From the NCBI RefSeq assembly GCF_006542685.1, contig NZ_AP019736.1, positions 62,001-126,000 on the forward strand: a DNA stretch of 64,000 nucleotides, given 5' to 3'. The first letter of the stretch is position 1; every line of letters begins with the position of its first letter. The position numbers and the translations under genes were made by a program. Positions 25,932 through 34,732 of this stretch are shown one piece after another. The notes under the pieces are model-generated. The model was not told the DNA's origin. It saw only the letters and a program-made list of their open reading frames with translations, and did no database searches. This stretch comes from Alistipes dispar. Its GTDB lineage: Bacteria > Bacteroidota > Bacteroidia > Bacteroidales > Rikenellaceae.

Positions 25932-26144
25932 CTAATCTTTTGCTTTTACACCGAACATGTTCTCCATTGTACTGGCGAGGGCTTCCTTGAAACCGTCGCT
26001 TACGCCCCAGTATTCAAGTAACCCGTTGCCGATGATCTGCATCTGTTCGTCGGTGGGCATATCGCCGTCATACCCGTATTCCTTGAGCAGGGCACGGCTG
26101 ATGATGACACCTTTTACCTCGTTGATTTTATGTTTCTCTTCCAT
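25932..26144 (-). CDS. Small hypothetical protein, 70 aa
   Basis: The ATG at 26144 (MEEKHKINEV) is preferred to a TTG three codons upstream. Small alpha/beta, acidic. It follows a terminator-like hairpin at 26227-26247, so it may have its own promoter in the AT-rich gap 26145-26226. Confidence 0.58.
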   Translation of the reverse strand: MEEKHKINEVKGVIISRALLKEYGYDGDMPTDEQMQIIGNGLLEYWGVSDGFKEALASTMENMFGVKAKD

Positions 26145-26218
26145 AGCCGTCAATACATTTTTACCCGCAGACCAGATATCTGCTTTCTCGTTATTTCTGT
26201 CATTTTCTTTATCCGTTT

Positions 26219-26247
26219 ATAAAAGCATAGGGGCATTCCGCCCCCAT
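26219..26247 (-). terminator. Intrinsic terminator
   Basis: On the minus strand an 8-bp GC-rich stem (26247-26240 with 26234-26227, one G.U, 5-nt loop) is followed by GCTTTTAT. It lies 47 nt after the stop of the 87-aa gene. Confidence 0.62.
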
Positions 26248-26293
26248 AGTTGTTATTAATTCATATTATTTTGCATGAATTTTTCCGGAACAC

Positions 26294-26557
26294 CTATCCG
26301 GCATAGATGTACTTGAGCTTGGGCACTCCGTTCTGGAGCACGGTGAAGGCGTTTTCTTCCACCTGCACGTCCTTTGCCTTTGGCCACCATAACCACGAGA
26401 GTTTCCCGTCGGGTTTGAGGAATGCCACGGCATTGCCCTGCACTTTCCCGACCTCACGCACGCCGAGGTCTTTTCCGCCCTCGAACAGCCGGACACACCG
26501 CCACTTCGAGCCAAGCGTCATTTTCCGTTTCACGTCTGCTAATGTTCTCATACTCAT
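26294..26557 (-). CDS. Small hypothetical protein, 87 aa
   Basis: A beta-rich basic module: 'LGSKWRCVRLFEGGKDLGVREVG' then 'SWLWWPKAKDVQVEENAF'. The pattern recalls small SH3-like or OB-like folds in mobile elements, but no family is recognised. It precedes a terminator. Confidence 0.62.
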   Translation of the reverse strand: MSMRTLADVKRKMTLGSKWRCVRLFEGGKDLGVREVGKVQGNAVAFLKPDGKLSWLWWPKAKDVQVEENAFTVLQNGVPKLKYIYAG

Positions 26558-26567
26558 TGCGTTTTTA

Positions 26568-26960
26568 TTATTGCATATAAATTCTGCATTTCCGGTTGCA
26601 CCGTCTCAGGCTGTCCGCCGAGAGCGGATAACTGCGGTTCAGATGGTCGGGAAACCCTTCTCGGAACATTAGCTCCGCCGTGGCGTACTCCTTGCACCAT
26701 TTCCGCCGACGTCTCCCACGGGCAGGTCTCGTTTCCGGCATCCGCCTTTTCGGAGATTTCGGCACACGCCATTTCCCACCGACAAACACCGCTTCATATT
26801 CCCGTTGCAACACGCCGCTGCAATACGCCGCCACGCTGACAGCGGGCACACTTCCGAGCTGTCCCGTCGCGGCAAGGCTGTCAAGCGTATCGGTGGCAGC
26901 CTTGAAACTGGCAAAGCACCCGTAACCGCGGGTGCGCTTTGCGTCAAACACTTCTATCAT
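26568..26960 (-). CDS. Basic hypothetical protein, 130 aa
   Basis: The ATG at 26960 (MIEVFDAKRTRGYG) is chosen because further upstream sequence is not plausible coding. Strongly basic in the second half (PKSPKRRMPETRPARGRRRRK), which suits nucleic-acid binding. No family recognised. Confidence 0.6.
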   Translation of the reverse strand: MIEVFDAKRTRGYGCFASFKAATDTLDSLAATGQLGSVPAVSVAAYCSGVLQREYEAVFVGGKWRVPKSPKRRMPETRPARGRRRRKWCKEYATAELMFREGFPDHLNRSYPLSADSLRRCNRKCRIYMQ

Positions 26961-27230
26961 ATTTATTTGTTTTATTATTGGCACATCCGTTCTCCGCTTC
27001 CCCGCATAGGATAACAGCGGAAGCACGGCAGGCGGTTCCGCAGAACGCCAGACCGTGCTTAACCGTGTTATATACAAGGTAGGCACAACGCCTCACGGCG
27101 CAAGGAAGTCATATCGGAGGGAATTTTAGAAAAGTGCGGGCATTTCAGGGTGCAATCCTGACACAGTGTATATCAATGCCCGAAAAAGCGCGCACGCCCC
27201 GCAGTTTCCGCAGCACGTGTGCGCGTCATG

Positions 27231-27500
27231 TTACTCGCCATCGTCCCCACTGTCAATTCCGGCGGTGATGTTGCATATCTCCTGCAATGCCGATTCTATC
27301 TGCACAAGGTCGTCGATGTCGAACTTCACGGCATCGCAGTCCTTCTCCCACACTTGGCGGGCTATGAAGACGGCATCATGCAGCAACCGCTCGGACTCTT
27401 CCAGAGCGGTTTTCAGGTCGTCCACGGTGTACTCCCCGTCCTGCGGCGGAGGTACAGTCCCGGCACCGTTTTTTGCCGGGAAATTCTTTTCACTTATCAC
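27231..27500 (-). CDS. Small acidic hypothetical protein (start uncertain)
   Basis: The frame has no ATG. The GTG at 27500 gives 89 residues (ISEKNFPAKNG... ending AGIDSGDDGE), acidic and helical; a GTG at 27602 would add a hydrophobic leader but lies inside a terminator hairpin. Function unknown. Confidence 0.5.
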   Translation of the reverse strand: MISEKNFPAKNGAGTVPPPQDGEYTVDDLKTALEESERLLHDAVFIARQVWEKDCDAVKFDIDDLVQIESALQEICNITAGIDSGDDGE

Positions 27501-27585
27501 GTTACAGTTGCTTTCGCCCGAAATGAAAAGCGCGTATCCGTGGCATACGCCACAAGAACACGCACTTACGACGGCAGATACGAAA

Positions 27586-27621
27586 AGGGCAGGCAGTCCC
27601 ACACGTTCAGCGGGCTGCCTG
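27586..27621 (-). terminator. Hairpin with T-run, probable terminator or attenuator
   Basis: A 9-bp perfect stem built on GGCAGGCAG / CTGCCTGCC with a loop of about 15 nt; on the minus strand CTTTTCG follows. It lies just beyond the stop of the 190-aa first operon gene, so it could attenuate read-through into the long leftward operon. Confidence 0.5.
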
Positions 27622-27667
27622 CCGTCCTTTTGCCTTTTTCGGGCAGGTTTCAGTTACTCCGTTGCCC

Positions 27668-28240
27668 TTATGCCGCCTTTTTGCTTTCGTCGGCAACCGT
27701 TCCGGCAGGTTGTTCCGCCACCTTTTCAGCCTTGCCGGTCTTGGTCGTTTTCTCGGCAGGCTTTTCAAGGTTGGCGAGGTTCGGGGCGAAATTCATGGCA
27801 TTGCGGATAGCCTTTGCAGCGGCATGGATTGTCTTTTGGAAATCACGGTTTGACTTCTCGAGGTCTACTTTGGTCGGCACAAGACCGATACGCGCCCAAA
27901 CGCTGTCGGTAAGGTCGTACTTCTTGATACGGTTTCCCGACTTCTCGCAGATGATGATTTCCGCAGGGGTTGTGGCACGGAATTTCGAGCGTATGCCGTC
28001 GGCATCGGCACGCAGTTTCTTTTCCTCCGCAATGGTGTGCCACATAGTTGCGACCATGTTTTTAATCACACGGAAAATCTCGTTGTCCGACTTGTCGGCA
28101 GGCTCAAAGTCCGCACCGAAAAAGTGCTGTGCCGTCTGCACGAGTTCACCGTCCTTGTTGGTAGAGTTGTAAACCAACATGATACCTGCAAACGAACCGA
28201 TGTTTGCATACTGTTCCTTGTTCAATTTAGAAGTTGCCAT
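27668..28240 (-). CDS. Hypothetical protein, first gene of the leftward operon, 190 aa
   Basis: MATSKLNKEQYANIG..., mixed alpha/beta for 150 residues, then a lysine/alanine-rich disordered tail ('PAEKTTKTGKAEKVAEQP'). It is the first gene on the left of the AT-rich control region, so it is probably expressed early and strongly. No recognised domain. Confidence 0.66.
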   Translation of the reverse strand: MATSKLNKEQYANIGSFAGIMLVYNSTNKDGELVQTAQHFFGADFEPADKSDNEIFRVIKNMVATMWHTIAEEKKLRADADGIRSKFRATTPAEIIICEKSGNRIKKYDLTDSVWARIGLVPTKVDLEKSNRDFQKTIHAAAKAIRNAMNFAPNLANLEKPAEKTTKTGKAEKVAEQPAGTVADESKKAA

Positions 28241-28277
28241 AATGATAAAATTTTAGAAACACTGCGCAAAATCACGC

Positions 28278-28349
28278 ATTGCGGGCACTCGGGGAGTCGA
28301 ACCCCGAACTCTGCACCATAGCGCAAAGTGTGGCATTTCCTGCCACGCG
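28278..28349 (-). tRNA. tRNA-like structure (degenerate tRNA)
   Basis: Read on the minus strand, there is a perfect T-arm (CGGGG TTCGACT CCCCG), an acceptor stem with 6 of 7 pairs (GGGCGCG with AGTGCCC), a short D-like hairpin with a GG loop, and a 7-bp anticodon-like stem (ACTTTGC/GCAGAGT) with an 8-nt loop. The D loop and anticodon loop are not canonical and no CCA is encoded, so it is either a decayed tRNA, an attachment-site remnant or a tRNA mimic. Anticodon cannot be assigned. Confidence 0.42.
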
Positions 28350-28351
28350 CC

Positions 28352-28396
28352 CAAAAATTTGCCGTGCATTTCACCCTGCACGGCAAAATTTTTCGT
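28352..28396. terminator. Bidirectional terminator-like hairpin
   Basis: A long stem (AAAAATTTGCCGTGCA pairing with TGCACGGCAAAATTTTT, 8-nt loop) with A and T tracts on both sides, so it could stop transcription in either direction. It lies directly upstream of the tRNA-like element on the minus strand. Confidence 0.65.
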
Positions 28397-29108
28397 AACT
28401 TTGTCGCACTAAAAACGTACCCCATAGCAGGCTATCCAAATGAGCGTATTTTCGGCATATCGTGTATCGGCTTACTCACGTTTCATTCGTGTCGTGGCTC
28501 TGCGCTGCTTTACTCCAATTTCGGCAAGACGCTTCTCTGGCACGTCCCGGATCTTTCCCAATCCGGCAGCTAACTGTAAGGTGAGGCATTTAAGCGTTAC
28601 CACCGAGCTGGGTATTGGGTATAGCATTGGCATATACATTTACCAGCGTCCTCTATGCGGATAGTTTTTACCGCTATCGTGCATTTTATTCCGAGCGCAC
28701 AAGGGCGCAATTATGGCATTATTTTTACACGTCCTTTTTCCATACAACTCTCGCACTCCCAAATTTGCGTGCTTTGTGTATGCGGTCTAAAAACACGTTT
28801 TTAGCCGTTCCAACTTGCTACATTGGTTTGTAGTCCTGCTCGGTGTGGTTATTTAACACCCTATTTAATCGCTCCAAAGCGAACAAGCGAATTTTTGATT
28901 TTCCAAGCCTCAAAAATAGGTTTCCCACAAAAAGGGCTTTTTGTTTCTCGCTCTCGGCGGTTTGGTTTGTCTGTTTCTTAAATCTGTTTTTTTACTATCT
29001 ATTTTTTTATTCGTTTTTCTCCGTACTTGTTTGCCGTTTGTTTGGCTTTCGAGTACATGACTATTATAAAACCGTTTTTCAGAACTGCAAAACTTTTTGA
29101 GAAAAAAA

Positions 29109-29128
29109 TTTTTGGAACGTTCCAAAAA
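29109..29128. promoter_or_regulatory. Perfect 20-bp palindrome TTTTTGGAACGTTCCAAAAA
   Basis: Every base is symmetric around AACGTT. In the middle of the control region this is a good operator candidate for a dimeric repressor. Confidence 0.45.
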
Positions 29129-30051
29129 CAGCCTTTTTGCGAATATGGAACGCACGCGCGCGAAGAGGATTTATAAACAACTGAATATCAATCAAATAGA
29201 AAAATTGATTTTCTTTGAAAAAATTTTTTTCCTTTGCAAAAATCAAAAAAGCCCCGTTTCAATGTATGTATAAAATCAAAATCAGTTTTGTCTATTGATT
29301 ATCAAATTATTAGCTGCTTAAAACGGATAAAATAGGACTGAAAAGATTTTTTTACTTTCAATTTGTAAGCAAAGATAATGTAAAAGACGTTTTTAGGCTT
29401 ACTTTATACAAAAGTAAACCTAATAAATTATTGATATTCAATGGTGTAATAAAAATAAAAAGATTAGGGAGGGTGTACCCTCGGGTGCGGATTCGGTCTC
29501 TGTCCTCGGGCCGTTTTTTCAAGTCCGGTTTTCCAAAATGGCTCAAAATGCGGCTTTCGGATTGAAACTGTAAGCAGGTATCAAAAAATATACAGTAAAG
29601 TACTTGTATTTATCATGGTTGCTTAAGGTGCTGGTGTTCACCATGTCCCATATTTTTGAAATATTCTCATTTGTGGATGCCTGTCCTTTCAATTTTCACG
29701 GGTGTACAGACTTTCTGCACGATTTCCGGGTTCCGGCTTGAAGTTGTTTTTTAGATACGCTGAAAACGCATCAAAAAATATATAGAGACACGTCGGTATA
29801 TTGACTGTTCTTAACCGGATTGGACGACGGAAAAGGAGGATGTGTATTCCTGTCATTCAGTATGTTCGGATATGCTTTTCACAATCGGACAATCTTGTAA
29901 TGTTTTGTTCCTTAATCATATAGAATATACAGAACGAAGCTATCCACATGGATTCCGACTTATTTGTACGGTTTTTGTGACTTTATACAGGAAACCGTGG
30001 AAATGCAGAAGAAATGGGGTTCAGTCACCTGCCTTTTTGGTGAATTATACG

Positions 30052-30059
30052 TATATTTG
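30052..30059 (+). promoter_or_regulatory. Possible Bacteroidetes -7 box TATATTTG
   Basis: Matches TAnnTTTG and lies 75 nt before the 263-aa gene. No good TTTG is seen 19-21 nt upstream, so it is a weak prediction. Confidence 0.35.
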
Positions 30060-30134
30060 CCGTATTGTATCCACTTATGTATGAAGTATGGCATTTTGCT
30101 GTTACAGGAAATATCTGGATAAAGAATCGAAAGA

Positions 30135-30926
30135 ATGGAATCATATCATAAGAAGAAAATCGGGAGTATTCCGAAAGACAGCACGGGTGGGTCGTCCATT
30201 CGCAAGGGAATGGTCGTCTTCAACGGTGGGACATCGGAAACCGGACTTGTGGGAGATGTCACGGGTAATTGCGTGTCGGTTCCGGTAAGGATGACTGCGG
30301 GCAGAGAACTCGTTACCGATGACGCGGTCATGTTTCTGAATGATTGCCGGGAAGCGAGCGCAGAGCAAAAGATTGCCCTCCAACGCCTGCTGAACGAAGG
30401 CCATCTTGCATGGGACAAGCGCCGGGGTGTATGTTCGGAATCTCTCTATGCTCCCAAAGACGGACAGTTGGTAAAACTCAGTATCCTGGATGAGCATGTA
30501 ATACTGGGGGCTTTCAAGGAAATCGACGCAAAAGGACGTGTTGTGCTGTATTGCCTGCTGGACGAAGACGGGAGCCTGCGCTATTCCCTGCATGAAACAG
30601 TCGGGTACGCGGTGAATCTCCAGATACTGCCTATCGGAACCAGTGGCCGTAGCAGGCTTTCCGATGCTCTACGCCAGAAAGGGCTTGCATGGAACGGACG
30701 GCTGAAGGAACTCGAACGGCTGGCAACACGTGTCAGACGCGGTGACAAGTACTATTACCTGAATGACATACTGGAAATCCGTGAATGCAGGGACAACAAC
30801 AGGCCGGCGGACAGGAAACGGTTGGAATGCGGGAACTATTTCATGGAGCGGAGGGATGCCGAACTGGTACGTGACTGCGTGCGCTCTGTCGTAAGGCTGA
30901 ACCGCGACAAGGATGCCAGACGGTAA
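30135..30926 (+). CDS. Hypothetical protein, 263 aa
   Basis: Starts MESYHKKKIGSIPKD at 30135. The N-terminal 60 residues are a loose beta region; the middle has 'FLNDCREASAEQKIALQRLLNEGHLAWDKRRG', and the C-terminus is basic and helical. It is the first rightward gene after the control region and ends before a terminator at 31044. I do not recognise the family; replication or regulation would fit the location but is only inference. Confidence 0.62.
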   Translation: MESYHKKKIGSIPKDSTGGSSIRKGMVVFNGGTSETGLVGDVTGNCVSVPVRMTAGRELVTDDAVMFLNDCREASAEQKIALQRLLNEGHLAWDKRRGVCSESLYAPKDGQLVKLSILDEHVILGAFKEIDAKGRVVLYCLLDEDGSLRYSLHETVGYAVNLQILPIGTSGRSRLSDALRQKGLAWNGRLKELERLATRVRRGDKYYYLNDILEIRECRDNNRPADRKRLECGNYFMERRDAELVRDCVRSVVRLNRDKDARR

Positions 30927-31029
30927 GAGGGTGACGGTATAAGGTATTCGTTCTGTTTCTCTCTCTTGTATCTGGGGAGGAAGTGGTCCTTTAATCCTCA
31001 TCTTATCCGTTTTCAACACTTTCCGATTC

Positions 31030-31078
31030 AAAAAAACAAAAAAACAGACGGCGTGCCGTCTGTCATGATTTGTTTCTT
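31030..31078. terminator. Terminator, left of the RloAB cassette
   Basis: 8-bp stem 31044-31051 with 31056-31063 (ACAGACGG/CCGTCTGT), A-rich before and T-rich after, hence bidirectional. The stem sequence recurs in the terminator on the other side of the cassette. Confidence 0.75.
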
Positions 31079-31422
31079 TTTTGGTATCTTTTTTCTTTGC
31101 GTCAAAGAAAAAAGTACATCTTTCTTCTTTCTTCTTGTATAATACTACTTATAGTATTGTTGCTACATTTGTAACACCCCTCCTGTCAGATACACGGTAC
31201 ATTTGTACCACATTGAGGGGAAAGATGTGGCGAATTTCGCGTCTTTCCACCCAAATTCCACTATCGGGAGCATGAATCGCAAGCCGATGTTGCCGCTTCG
31301 GAAAATTGCAGTCGCCTTTTGCAGGGCAGCATTGCAAGAACGAAAACGGTCTGATTTTCACGTGCAGGAAAATAACCGCAAAAAGAGATCCGATAAAACA
31401 TCTATATATGAAAAATATCCCC

Positions 31423-31430
31423 TATATTTG
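31423..31430 (+). promoter_or_regulatory. -7 box TATATTTG before rloA
   Basis: Matches TAnnTTTG and lies 30 nt before the ATPase start codon in a very AT-rich stretch. The -33 element is not obvious. Confidence 0.5.
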
Positions 31431-31460
31431 CATGAAATTTACATATAACTGCGATATAAT

Positions 31461-32708
31461 ATGATTATTCAGTTCACAGTCGAAAATTTCCTTTCGTTCA
31501 AGGAGCCGGCGACCTTGTCTTTGGCTGCTTCCGCGCTGAAAGAAAAACAGACCCGGTCCGATGAGATTGTTTTTGAGCTTGAAGGTACGAACCTCTCTTT
31601 GCTGAAGAGTGCGGTCATCTACGGGGCCAATGCCAGCGGGAAATCGAATCTGGTCAAAGCACTCGATTTCTTCAAATGGTTTGTCATCAATTCCTCCAAA
31701 GGCGTGCAGTCCGGCGAAAGCATACGGGTGGAAAGTTTCCGTCTCAACCGGAGGACGGAACAGGAGCCCAGTTATTTTGAGGCGGTCTTTGCCGACGAAA
31801 CGGTCCAATACCGCTATGGGTTCGAAGTCGATGAAAAACGTGTACACCGGGAGTGGCTTTATCAAAAGGGCAACAAGCGCAAGGCAAAGGAGGTGGAACT
31901 GTTCCTGCGTGACGGCGATGAGTATGAACTGCATCCCAAATTTTCGGTCGGCAAAGAGGTTGTCGCCAAAAAAATGGTGCGCGACAATGCGCTGCTTCTT
32001 TCCGTGGCAGCACAGTTCAACGAAAGCGTCTCGGTGGAAATCATGGGATGGTTGGCCAACACCACGATTGTTCTTGGCAGCAGCGACGAGCGGATTTGGG
32101 AAATGGCGATAGCCCAGATCGATGATCCGTCCATGAAAAGGCGTATTGTGGAGTTTGCCCGGTTTGCAGACTTCGGAATCGACGACATACGCAAGGTTGA
32201 CAATACAGTCATCAGTTCACACCAGCAATATGACGAGGAGGGCAACGCCACGAAGACGGTCACTTTCCCGTTCCGCGTAAACGAGTCGGAGGGTACGATC
32301 AAATACTTCTCGCTGGCTTATCCTATAATCGACGCGTTGGATCATGGCAAAAGGCTGGTTGTCGACGAGTTCGACTCGAAAATGCACCCTCTGTTGACCA
32401 GTCGCATCATCGGGCTGTTCAATTCCAGAGTGACAAATCCCAGGAATGCACAGTTGATTTTCACGACACATGACACCAACCTGCTTAATGCAAGCCTGTT
32501 CCGCAGGGATCAGATCTGGTTTACACAGAAAGATTCGTTTGGAGCCTCGGAACTCTATTCGTTGGCGGAATACAAGGTTCGCAACAGTGCACCTTTCGAA
32601 AAGGAGTACCTGATGGGGAAATATGGCGGTATCCCTGTCATCGGCCAGTTTGAACGGTTATTTGACCTGAGGGAGGAAGAATATGGCAGCACGGACGAAC
32701 AAGCGTGA
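31461..32708 (+). CDS. rloA: RloA/AbiLi-type AAA ATPase of an abortive-infection pair, 415 aa
   Basis: An SMC/RecF-like ATPase: N-terminal 'FTVENFLSFKEPATLSL', Walker A GANASGKSN at residues 55-63, Walker B 'KRLVVDEFDSKMHP' (about 296-309) and the switch 'LIFTTHDTNLL'. This ATPase followed by a RloB partner is the RloAB/AbiL arrangement, in which the ATPase is thought to sense phage infection and the partner to act as toxin. The overlap of 26 nt with rloB supports a two-gene unit. On a prophage this would exclude competing phages. Confidence is high for the family, moderate for function. Confidence 0.87.
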   Translation: MIIQFTVENFLSFKEPATLSLAASALKEKQTRSDEIVFELEGTNLSLLKSAVIYGANASGKSNLVKALDFFKWFVINSSKGVQSGESIRVESFRLNRRTEQEPSYFEAVFADETVQYRYGFEVDEKRVHREWLYQKGNKRKAKEVELFLRDGDEYELHPKFSVGKEVVAKKMVRDNALLLSVAAQFNESVSVEIMGWLANTTIVLGSSDERIWEMAIAQIDDPSMKRRIVEFARFADFGIDDIRKVDNTVISSHQQYDEEGNATKTVTFPFRVNESEGTIKYFSLAYPIIDALDHGKRLVVDEFDSKMHPLLTSRIIGLFNSRVTNPRNAQLIFTTHDTNLLNASLFRRDQIWFTQKDSFGASELYSLAEYKVRNSAPFEKEYLMGKYGGIPVIGQFERLFDLREEEYGSTDEQA

Positions 32709-33315
32709 TCCACGCGCGGCACGGACACTCAGGCGTATCAGTTTTGTCCGTGAGGTCAAACAATCCTTCCTGATCATCTGCGAGGGGGTAAATACGGAAC
32801 CGGATTATTTCAATGCATTTCGCCTGACTTCCGCCAATATTAAAGCGGTAGGCCAGGGACTCAATACGGTAGGTCTTGTCCAAAAGGCTTTACGGATGAA
32901 AGAAGAAGAGCGGAAGAAAGGACGCGAGTATGACCAGTGCTGGGTGGTATTTGACAAGGATGACTTTCCCGATCGGGATTTCAACCGGGCTATCGGTATG
33001 GCGGAAGCCGGTGGCATGAGGGTGGCATACAGCAACCAGGCTTTCGAGTATTGGTTCTTGCTGCACTATAACCTGGTACAAGGCCCGATGCACAGAAATC
33101 AATATGAAACAAAGCTATCCGGCTTGTTGGGCTTCTCCTACAACAAGGAAGCCGGTACAGGCGGTCGTGTTTTCAGGGAGCTGGGCGGTAAACAGGCTCA
33201 GGCCATCACGAACGCAAAAGCCGTATTGCGCCGAATGGAGGGAATACCGCCGGCACAGGCGGAATCTTCGACAACGGTGCATCTTCTTGTGGAAGAACTG
33301 AATAAGTATATTTAG
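32683..33315 (+). CDS. rloB: RloB-family effector (TOPRIM-like), 210 aa
   Basis: The protein has the RloB hallmarks: a basic N-terminus, then 'FLIICEGVNTEPDYF' (catalytic-type Glu), then 'WVVFDKDDF' with paired Asp, and a C-terminal 'NQAFEYWFLLHYN' motif. RloB/AbiLii proteins carry a TOPRIM-like fold expected to cleave or nick nucleic acid. It overlaps the ATPase gene and is followed by a terminator. Confidence 0.86.
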   Translation: MAARTNKRDPRAARTLRRISFVREVKQSFLIICEGVNTEPDYFNAFRLTSANIKAVGQGLNTVGLVQKALRMKEEERKKGREYDQCWVVFDKDDFPDRDFNRAIGMAEAGGMRVAYSNQAFEYWFLLHYNLVQGPMHRNQYETKLSGLLGFSYNKEAGTGGRVFRELGGKQAQAITNAKAVLRRMEGIPPAQAESSTTVHLLVEELNKYI

Positions 33316-33392
33316 CATATTCTGTCGTTTGCCCGGATAATATTGTACCCGGCTACCACCTCCTTCCGGTTTTATCGGATTTTATGTCGCAA

Positions 33393-33440
33393 AAACACAA
33401 AAACAGACGGCAAATCACAACGATGCCGTCTGTTTTTATT
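33393..33440. terminator. Terminator, right of the RloAB cassette
   Basis: Perfect 12-bp stem 33401-33412 with 33424-33435 (AAACAGACGGCA with TGCCGTCTGTTT), A and T tracts on both sides. It separates the converging rloB and the leftward regulator genes and repeats the core of the terminator at 31044. Confidence 0.8.
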
Positions 33441-33466
33441 CATTTACGTTCCGTGGACAGATACGC

Positions 33467-33910
33467 TCAAACTTTTCGGTGTCTCTCTTTCCATTGGCTG
33501 ACCTCTTCGTCAGAGACGGATGCCACGGTCCTTTTTTCCACATCGAACATCCGATGACAGAATGCCCTGGTAGAAAAAGGATTTCCAAGTTCCGCCAATA
33601 TCCCTACAAGCCGGTTGTAGGAATCCATGTGCCACAGGTAATCGTACATCCCGCTGACCGGCACCCGTTCAAGCAATCCCATACGCGTTGTCTTTTCCAC
33701 GCACTTGTCGAAAATCCGCGAACCCATCTCCATGTTCTCCATGTAGTACCGCTTGCTGCGCAAGGTGTCGTAACCTTTTTCACGCAGGCGTGTACGGTCT
33801 GCCATGTACAGCATGAAGATGACCTCTTCCGGGGTGAACGCGCCGACCAGCCCGGTGAAGCATTTCATAAACGGTATCACGTGTTGCCTTTTGTCGTCAT
33901 TCCCTTTCAT
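33467..33910 (-). CDS. Hypothetical phage protein, 147 aa
   Basis: I use the ATG at 33910 (MKGNDDKRQHVIPF), inside the end of the upstream gene. The segment 'GAFTPEEVIFMLYMADRT' and the following helices look like a winged-helix or replication-initiator-like module, but this is not certain. It is the last gene of the leftward regulatory operon. Confidence 0.6.
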   Translation of the reverse strand: MKGNDDKRQHVIPFMKCFTGLVGAFTPEEVIFMLYMADRTRLREKGYDTLRSKRYYMENMEMGSRIFDKCVEKTTRMGLLERVPVSGMYDYLWHMDSYNRLVGILAELGNPFSTRAFCHRMFDVEKRTVASVSDEEVSQWKERHRKV

Positions 33911-34136
33911 GTCCGTTTTCGCGTTCGTTCGTCCGTAATGTTTCCGCTTCCCCGTCATCCTTAATCGACGGATTGACATAGAACTGGCATATCCTGCCGT
34001 TTATCATCGGTTTATACACGGCGTATCCCAGTTTTTTGGCGTAACGCCCCACGGATACGCGGTTGGCGAACTTGCCGGTATGTTCCGTCAGGTGTTCCGA
34101 CATCTCCCCGACGGTCATTCTGCTTTTCAGTTTCAT
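33897..34136 (-). CDS. Small winged-helix-like protein, 79 aa
   Basis: The ATG at 34136 (MKLKSRMTVGEMSEHL). The pattern 'TVGEMSEHLTEHTG...VSVGRYAKKLGYAVYKPMINGRICQFYVN' fits a helix-turn-helix with a beta wing, as in excisionase-like or replication-regulator proteins of Bacteroides elements. It overlaps its downstream neighbour by 14 nt. Confidence 0.65.
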   Translation of the reverse strand: MKLKSRMTVGEMSEHLTEHTGKFANRVSVGRYAKKLGYAVYKPMINGRICQFYVNPSIKDDGEAETLRTNERENGHERE

Positions 34137-34292
34137 ATCATTCGCGTTTAAATGTTTTCCTGATAAAGGATAGCCGCGACTAATACGAACTGTTTGCAAA
34201 TGGTATGAATTAATAAGAGGCGGTTCCATGAAATCGGCAAAGGAGGAATCAACCGGTTATACTGATACTTCATTCATGAAACCGTCCCTCAT

Positions 34293-34730
34293 CTATTTTC
34301 CCATTATCCGGACAATCTCCCGTATCGTGTCGAAGTTCCGCTCGTCCAGCCATTCTTTGGCCACGTTCCACGAGAGCGACATTCCGAACTTCAGGTTCTC
34401 CATGGTGATGGTATGGTGCGACAACCTGCCTTCAGTGGGCTTGAGCCCTGCCGCATGCAGTTCACACAGTCCGTCCTGAAAGAACGTGCACCCGCCTGCT
34501 TCCTGTTTCGCCTGTACCATCGGCACGATATACGGGATTTTTCCTAACAGCAGGCCTACCGCCCACCGAGTGGGTGCAAGACGCTCCCTGTATCCGGCTT
34601 TCAGCAACCGGAGGATGTCTTCCGGCGTACCGAGGCACGGTATCCGGCATTGCTGCCTGCACAGACGGCAACGGCACTCTACCGGCCGTCTTCCTGTCTT
34701 GCGGATGATCCGCTGTAATGCCGTTTCCAT
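34293..34730 (-). CDS. YkgJ-type cysteine-cluster protein, 145 aa
   Basis: Cysteines arranged as CRCRLCRQQCRIPCLGTPEDI (residues about 19-36) and later 'GGCTFFQDGLCELH' match the YkgJ cysteine-cluster family, believed to bind zinc or an iron-sulfur cluster. Such genes are common in Bacteroides prophages next to the phage regulators. Role in the phage unknown. Confidence 0.78.
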   Translation of the reverse strand: METALQRIIRKTGRRPVECRCRLCRQQCRIPCLGTPEDILRLLKAGYRERLAPTRWAVGLLLGKIPYIVPMVQAKQEAGGCTFFQDGLCELHAAGLKPTEGRLSHHTITMENLKFGMSLSWNVAKEWLDERNFDTIREIVRIMGK

Positions 34731-34732
34731 CG

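Larger units (their letters stand above)
28241..30134. other. AT-rich, gene-poor control region
   Basis: About 1.9 kb without a convincing gene, between the leftward operon and rightward cargo. It holds the tRNA-like element, a large bidirectional hairpin, a perfect palindrome at 29109-29128, and two copies of ATCAAAAAATATA at about 29580 and 29770. Long A/T tracts at 28960-29350 would suit an origin, attachment region or regulatory centre; none is proven. Short frames inside it have no recognisable product. Confidence 0.6.

Noticed and set aside
28440..28664. 74-aa plus-strand frame in the control region
   Set aside because: Low complexity and no context; the region is better explained as regulatory.
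29358..29546. 62-aa minus-strand frame
   Set aside because: AT-rich, no start context, resembles spurious translations of non-coding DNA.
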